A stretch of DNA of 64,000 nucleotides from Desulforegulaceae bacterium (GTDB lineage: Bacteria; Desulfobacterota; Desulfobacteria; Desulfobacterales; JACKCP01). This document shows positions 59,952 to 64,000 of this stretch, piece after piece; the first letter of the stretch is position 1, and each line of letters opens with the position of its first letter. The stretch covers positions 124,001 to 188,000 of the forward strand of contig JAVETN010000001.1 of the NCBI GenBank assembly GCA_034006035.1. The letters are read 5' to 3'. The translations under genes and the position numbers were made by a program. The notes under the pieces are model-generated. The model saw only the letters and a list, made by a program, of their open reading frames with translations, had not been told where the DNA came from and did not search any database.

Positions 59952-60038
59952 GGAATGGCCCCTGAAGCTGCTGCAAAATTTAGTTATGGTAAAAAATGGT
60001 ATGAGCTTGATAAAGTGATGAAAAATTCGGGCTTTTAA
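59952..60038 (+). pseudogene. Out-of-product C-terminal continuation of the preceding gene
   Basis: Same frame as 59514-59951, directly after its TAG: 28 codons (GMAPEAAAKFSYGKKWYELD...) ending in GF and a TAA at 60036-60038. The Ala/Lys/Trp composition and the absence of any ribosome-binding site suggest it was once part of the upstream protein. Confidence 0.5.
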
Positions 60039-60083
60039 TAACCGATATAAACTTAACCTGTGATGAATTGGCTGATTTTCAAC

Positions 60084-60104
60084 CTTGCCGGATTTTCCGG
60101 CAAG
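60084..60104. terminator. Hairpin between convergent genes, possible two-way terminator
   Basis: CTTGCCGG pairs with CCGGCAAG around ATTTT, 46 bases past the plus-strand TAA and 18 bases past the end of cobA-hemD. Neither side has a good T-run. Confidence 0.5.
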
Positions 60105-60121
60105 ATAGAAAAACAATAAAT

Positions 60122-61654
60122 TTATTTTTTATAAAGTTTTAAAATTGAATCAACAAGCCCGTCTATTGTATATTCCTCTGCTGTAATTTCAGGGTTAATA
60201 CCAAGTTTAATTGCTGTATCTGTTGTTATTGGGCCTATGGAAACCGACTGGAATTTATTTGTTGCAGATTTAAATTCATCTTCAGTAAAAAGAGCCTTGA
60301 AATTTTTTACAGTTGATGAACTTGTAAATGTAACTATGTCTATTTTACCGTTTAATATATCAGAAAGTATTTCATCTTTTTTATCTGATTGGGGAATTGT
60401 TTTGTAAGCTGTTACCTCATCAACAAGAGCTCCCATTTTTCTAAGCTCATCTGGAAGAACAGATCTTGCTTCCAAGGCTTTTGGAATAAGAATTTTCTTG
60501 TTTTTTACATTAATATTTTCAAAGGCTTCAATAATAGATTCTGCCCTATAACTTTTTGGAAAAACATCTGAATTTATTCCATATTTTTTAAGTTCATCTC
60601 TTGTTGCAGGGCCAATTACAGCAGTATTTAAGTTTCCTAAAATCCTTAGATCAAGATTTTTTTCAAACAAAGCATCAAAAAAATGTTTTACTCCGTTGAC
60701 ACTTGTGAAAATTAGCCAGGAATAATCTTTTATTTTTTCAATTGAATTGAAAAGGTCTGATTTATTGTCTGGTTCAATTATTTTTATTGTAGGATATTCA
60801 ATGCAGTCAGCACCAAGAGCCAAAAGTTTTTCAACAAGTGAACTTGCCTGAGCCCTTGCTCTTGTGATCATTATTTTCTTTCCAAGAAGAGGGCGTTTTT
60901 CTTCAAACCATTTGAGTTTGTCCCTGTAGTTTACAACTTCTCCAACAACTATAATTGCCGGGGCTTTAAAGTTGCTTTTTTTTACTTTTTCAGCAATATT
61001 TTCAAGAGTTCCCCTAATAGTCTCTTGGGATGGGGTGGTTCCCCATCTTATAAGTCCAACAGGAGTTTGTGGATCTTTTCCGTTTTCAATCAGTTTTTTT
61101 GAAATATTTGGAAGGTTTTTTACTCCCATTAAAAAAACTATGGTTCCCATTCCTTTTGCAAGGCTCTCCCAATTTATGGAAGAAGTTTTTTTTGTTGGAT
61201 TTTCATGGCCTGTCACAATTGCAAGTGTAGAGTTTGCACTTCTGTGGGTAAGGGGAATTCCTGCATAGGCAGGGGCTGAGATTGCAGATGTTACTCCAGG
61301 TACAATTTCAAATTCAATATTATTATCTTTCAAAACTTCAGCTTCTTCTCCCCCACGCCCGAAAATAAAAGGATCCCCTCCTTTGAGTCTGCATACAGTT
61401 TTTCCTTCAATTGCAAGTTTAACAAGTAGATTGTTGATTCCATCCTGGGAAAGGGTGTGATCCCCGCCTTTTTTTCCTACATAAATTTTTTCGGTATTTT
61501 CTTTTGCATGTCTTAAAAGGGTTTTGGACGCAAGATAGTCGTAAACAAGAACATCTGAATCTTCAATGCATTTTTTCCCTTTGATGGTAAGAAGCTCAGG
61601 GTCGCCAGGACCTGCTCCAACCAGATATACAAATCCTTTAAGATTGTTTCCCAT
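60122..61654 (-). CDS. cobA-hemD: Uroporphyrinogen-III C-methyltransferase / uroporphyrinogen-III synthase fusion
   Basis: 510 residues joining two steps of tetrapyrrole synthesis. Residues 1-250 are the SAM-dependent methyltransferase (SUMT): YLVGAGPGDPELLTIKGK, RLKGGDPFIFGRGGEEAE and the PGVTSAISAPAYAGIPLTHR segment. Residues about 255-510 are HemD, with ITRARAQASSLVEKLLALGAD at its start and FTSSSTVKNF near the end. The product precorrin-2 leads to sirohaem and cobalamin, fitting an anaerobe that uses sulfite reductase or corrinoids. An FmdB-type gene lies 33 bases upstream in the same direction. Confidence 0.95.
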   Translation of the reverse strand: MGNNLKGFVYLVGAGPGDPELLTIKGKKCIEDSDVLVYDYLASKTLLRHAKENTEKIYVGKKGGDHTLSQDGINNLLVKLAIEGKTVCRLKGGDPFIFGRGGEEAEVLKDNNIEFEIVPGVTSAISAPAYAGIPLTHRSANSTLAIVTGHENPTKKTSSINWESLAKGMGTIVFLMGVKNLPNISKKLIENGKDPQTPVGLIRWGTTPSQETIRGTLENIAEKVKKSNFKAPAIIVVGEVVNYRDKLKWFEEKRPLLGKKIMITRARAQASSLVEKLLALGADCIEYPTIKIIEPDNKSDLFNSIEKIKDYSWLIFTSVNGVKHFFDALFEKNLDLRILGNLNTAVIGPATRDELKKYGINSDVFPKSYRAESIIEAFENINVKNKKILIPKALEARSVLPDELRKMGALVDEVTAYKTIPQSDKKDEILSDILNGKIDIVTFTSSSTVKNFKALFTEDEFKSATNKFQSVSIGPITTDTAIKLGINPEITAEEYTIDGLVDSILKLYKK

Positions 61655-61687
61655 TATAAAGAAAAGCCTTTCATATTTTTAAAATCA

Positions 61688-61930
61688 TTACATTCCGCAG
61701 GAGGAACAATTGGTTGCTGGACATGTATTGCATGGGTTTGAGCCGGCAGAAGATTTGGTAGTTGGAGCCTCGCCTCCAAAAGACGCCCCCTTGCTGACAA
61801 ATCCGCAGGCTGACATAAGCCTTGTAACCTCGGTAGTGCCGCATTTTGGGCATTCAGGAGTTTCTCCTGACATCACAAGAGCCTCAAAGTCTGTGTCGCA
61901 TTTTTTGCAATGGTATTCATAGATTGGCAT
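61688..61930 (-). CDS. FmdB-family zinc-ribbon protein
   Basis: The 80-residue protein starts MPIYEYHCKKCDTDFEALV, the FmdB/CxxC_CxxC_SSSS signature, with CKKC and CPKC as the zinc ribbon. A Gly/Ser linker leads to a second Cys-rich tail (NPCNTCPATNCSSCGM). FmdB was named as a putative regulator of formamidase genes, but the general role is unknown. AAGGAG precedes the ATG at 61930; an in-frame start 19 codons upstream is rejected. Confidence 0.9.
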   Translation of the reverse strand: MPIYEYHCKKCDTDFEALVMSGETPECPKCGTTEVTRLMSACGFVSKGASFGGEAPTTKSSAGSNPCNTCPATNCSSCGM

Positions 61931-61949
61931 TTTATTACTCCTTGAAAAT

Positions 61950-63188
61950 TTAGTTTTTAAATAATTTATGAGCTCTGTTTGTTTCATCTATGCTTTTTTC
62001 TTTTGAAACAAGCTCAAGTCTTTTTTTGAACAAAGGATTGTCTGGTTCCATTTTAAGACTTTCCTTTATAAAAGTTTTTGAAATTTCTCTATTTTCACCT
62101 TTTAGATAATAAATATAGCCAAGAGCTGAAAGTGCATAAGGGTTATCTGGATGAGATTTGAGAGATTTTTTATAAGCAAGAAAAGAGTTTTCCAAATCAT
62201 TATCCAAAAGGTAGGTTTCCCCTAGATAATTTAAAACAACAGCACTTCCAGGCCTTATTGATTCAGCTTTTAAAAGATATTTAAGAGCCTTTGTATAGTT
62301 TTTTTTATCAAATTCAATTTTACCCAGATAAAATGGTATTTCATAAAAAGTCTCCGAAAGGCTTATTGCGTCCAAAAAAAATTTTTCAGCTGTTTTAAGC
62401 TTACCTTGAAGGTAATGAATCAAACCCTGATTGTAAAGAGGCATTATAAAATTATTACCTGAAGCGGAATATGCTTTTTCAAAGTATAAAAGAGATTTTT
62501 CAAAGTCTTTCTTTGCAGCAAAGCAGACCCCAAGGCTGTTTAGAATATTGTAATCTTTTTTATTCAGAAGAAGCCCTTTTTCAAGTTCTTTTATTGAGTT
62601 ATCAATCTCTTTTTTCTGAAAAAAATCATCTGAGCTTATATTAAGACTCACAGAGTCAAATACAGCAGTTTTTTCTTCAAGCATTGAAGCATGAACAAGT
62701 GCTTTAAGGCAGTTTTCAGATAGATGTTTCTGTCTATAATTTATACATGGATGATAACTGATTCCTGCTATGGCTTCCATTTCTGTTTCTTTTTTAAAGC
62801 TTGATTTTATTTCAGAAGCAGTTTTTTTGAGAAAGACAATAGAGTTTGTGTTTATAAGGATTCCAGGAACTTTATTGTTCATGAAAACACATGGGTTTTT
62901 AGTTTTTTTACCAAATTTTTCGATAATAGTGCAAAGACTATCAAAAAGTTCGAGTGTATTTAAATCTTTTTCAAAAGGGGCAAGTGCAAATAAAATAAGT
63001 CCAAGGCTTTCATCGGAAGCAAAATGTGCAATTTCAGTGATATTGTTTGTATGGAAAAATGCAGAAAATCTTTTTTTAAGAATTTCTGCAATTATCTGAT
63101 CTGAATAAATTATTTTGTGATTTTTTTCTCCTTCCTTGGCTGGATAGAGAAAATCGGGAATTTTATCAGGATTGAAATGTTTTTCCAT
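61950..63188 (-). CDS. TPR-repeat protein with an unusual N-terminal domain
   Basis: 412 residues. Residues about 215-385 contain five TPR units (NSLGVCFAAKKDFEKSLLYFEKA, NQGLIHYLQGKLKTAEKFF and so on). The N-terminal 200 residues end with AIAGISYHPCINYRQ...LKALVHASMLEEKTAVFDSV, which resembles the last part of a GGDEF domain, but no GGDEF motif is seen, so any cyclase activity is unlikely. No signal peptide is seen. It starts two bases after the selA stop and is followed by the FmdB gene, so the three probably share a transcript. Confidence 0.8.
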   Translation of the reverse strand: MEKHFNPDKIPDFLYPAKEGEKNHKIIYSDQIIAEILKKRFSAFFHTNNITEIAHFASDESLGLILFALAPFEKDLNTLELFDSLCTIIEKFGKKTKNPCVFMNNKVPGILINTNSIVFLKKTASEIKSSFKKETEMEAIAGISYHPCINYRQKHLSENCLKALVHASMLEEKTAVFDSVSLNISSDDFFQKKEIDNSIKELEKGLLLNKKDYNILNSLGVCFAAKKDFEKSLLYFEKAYSASGNNFIMPLYNQGLIHYLQGKLKTAEKFFLDAISLSETFYEIPFYLGKIEFDKKNYTKALKYLLKAESIRPGSAVVLNYLGETYLLDNDLENSFLAYKKSLKSHPDNPYALSALGYIYYLKGENREISKTFIKESLKMEPDNPLFKKRLELVSKEKSIDETNRAHKLFKN

Positions 63189-63190
63189 TT

Positions 63191-64000
63191 TTAGCTTAGC
63201 TCATTTTTAAGATTTTTAAATGCCTTGGCAATTATTTCGGTTTCATTTTCTGATACTGTCCTGAGATCAAGAAGATATTTGTTGTTTTCAATTCTTCCCA
63301 TTACCGGAGGGGTGTTTTTTCTCATCAGTTTTTCAAGTTGAGATGCGGACAATTTTGTTTCAATTCCAAGACAAATTGTTGGAATATTTGTTTCAGGAAG
63401 AGAGCCCCCTCCAGCCCTGGAGCTTGATTTAACAAAATTTGTTTTAAGATTTTTAATCTTAAGATTGTCTATAAGCTCTTTTAGTTCGTGTGCTTTTTGT
63501 TCAATTTCATTTAAAGTTTGGGAAATCATTTTAAGAGTTGGAATCTTTTTAACTGCTTGTTTTGGATCTCTATAAAGCCTCAAGGTGATTTCAAGAGCTG
63601 CCAGAGTCATTTTATCAATTCTTAAAGCTCTTGTAAGAGGGTTTTTTCTTATTTCTTCAATAAGCCCTTTTTTGCCTGCAATTATTCCAGCCTGGGGACC
63701 TCCCAAAAGTTTGTCTCCGCTAAAAGTTACAAGATCTGTTCCTGCCTTTACAGATTCTGTTACTGTAGGTTCCTTTGGAAGACCGAAATTTGAAAAATCA
63801 ATAAATGTTCCACTTCCTAGATCTTCCATGAAGATTATATTTTTTTTCATGGAGAGTTTTGAAAGTTCTTCAAGAGATACTTTTGAAGTAAAGCCTATTA
63901 TATCAAAATTGCTTGTATGAACCTTTAAAAACATTGCTGTTTTTGTTTCCTCATAAGCATTTTCATAATCTTTTAAATGAGTTCTATTGGTTGTTCCAAC
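63191..64000 (-). CDS. selA: L-seryl-tRNA(Sec) selenium transferase, 5' end outside window
   Basis: Converts seryl-tRNA(Sec) to selenocysteinyl-tRNA(Sec) with selenophosphate, using PLP. The visible 269 residues are the C-terminal part. They include VGTTNRTHLKDYENA, FLKVHTSNFDIIGFT, FMEDLGSGTFIDF and the PLP-lysine motif VTFSGDKLLGGPQAG. RALRIDKMTLAALE and a C-terminal domain with PPVMGRIENNKYLLDLRTV follow. The frame runs through the window edge, so the start is beyond 64000. Its presence implies that the organism makes selenoproteins. Confidence 0.95.
   Translation of the reverse strand, partial: VGTTNRTHLKDYENAYEETKTAMFLKVHTSNFDIIGFTSKVSLEELSKLSMKKNIIFMEDLGSGTFIDFSNFGLPKEPTVTESVKAGTDLVTFSGDKLLGGPQAGIIAGKKGLIEEIRKNPLTRALRIDKMTLAALEITLRLYRDPKQAVKKIPTLKMISQTLNEIEQKAHELKELIDNLKIKNLKTNFVKSSSRAGGGSLPETNIPTICLGIETKLSASQLEKLMRKNTPPVMGRIENNKYLLDLRTVSENETEIIAKAFKNLKNELS

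Noticed and set aside
61931-61987. Longer start of the FmdB-type protein (19 extra residues)
   Set aside because: The family starts at MPIYEY and the AAGGAG site points to the ATG at 61930.
1-64000. Search for rRNA genes, prophage, insertion sequences and defence systems
   Set aside because: None could be seen; apart from the small remnant near 56.3 kb the window is housekeeping sequence.

Overview
The window is a 64-kb, AT-rich bacterial chromosome segment made almost entirely of housekeeping genes, with no phage, insertion sequence or CRISPR array. The gene content fits a low-GC member of the Desulfobacterota (Desulfobacterales-like). Pointers are a short ArgA-type N-acetylglutamate synthase, a CobA-HemD fusion, an FmdB-type zinc ribbon, SelA, a hybrid CheA and the order tuf-rpmG-trnW-secE-nusG-rplKAJL-rpoBC. 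The lineage is inferred, and family or genus cannot be fixed from the sequence alone.

Layout. 1-14300: mostly plus-strand genes for ribosome assembly (der), replication stress (rarA), a thiolase, an AI-2E-family membrane protein, gyrA with an acidic repeat tail, gpsA, radC, a small Cys protein, a TVP38/TMEM64 protein and a conserved unknown protein. An NRDE protein and a short N-acetylglutamate synthase lie on the minus strand. 14393-27214 (minus strand): a class A penicillin-binding protein overlaps by one base the end of a chemosensory operon (cheA-cheW-cheB-cheR and a HEAT-repeat response regulator). Upstream of that are a U32 tRNA-modification protein, tRNA-Arg(CCU) and an MltD-type lytic transglycosylase.

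27619-56203 (plus strand): one long information-processing island. It runs tRNA-Thr/Gly/Thr, tuf, rpmG, tRNA-Trp, secE, nusG, the L11-L1-L10-L7/L12 genes with an L10 leader, rpoB and rpoC, then rpsL-rpsG-rpsJ and the S10, spc and alpha operons to rplQ and a terminator. fusA and a second tuf are missing between rpsG and rpsJ, and adk and map are missing after secY. Many genes here start with TTG.

56204-64000: a sparser region with decayed fragments, a coiled-coil unknown protein, bioB, small unknown genes, and two neighbouring reading frames each broken by one in-frame stop. On the minus strand it ends with selA (cut by the window edge), a TPR protein, an FmdB-type zinc ribbon and the cobA-hemD fusion.

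The most striking observation is in RpoC. About 99 residues that look like a parvulin-type peptidyl-prolyl isomerase domain, with both family histidines kept, are inserted in frame into the beta-prime subunit between two conserved segments (about residues 575-673). Other points of interest are the ten-unit 18-bp repeat coding the GyrA tail, the chemosensory operon coupled to a cell-wall synthase, and the paired nonsense-interrupted genes near 59.2-60.0 kb.
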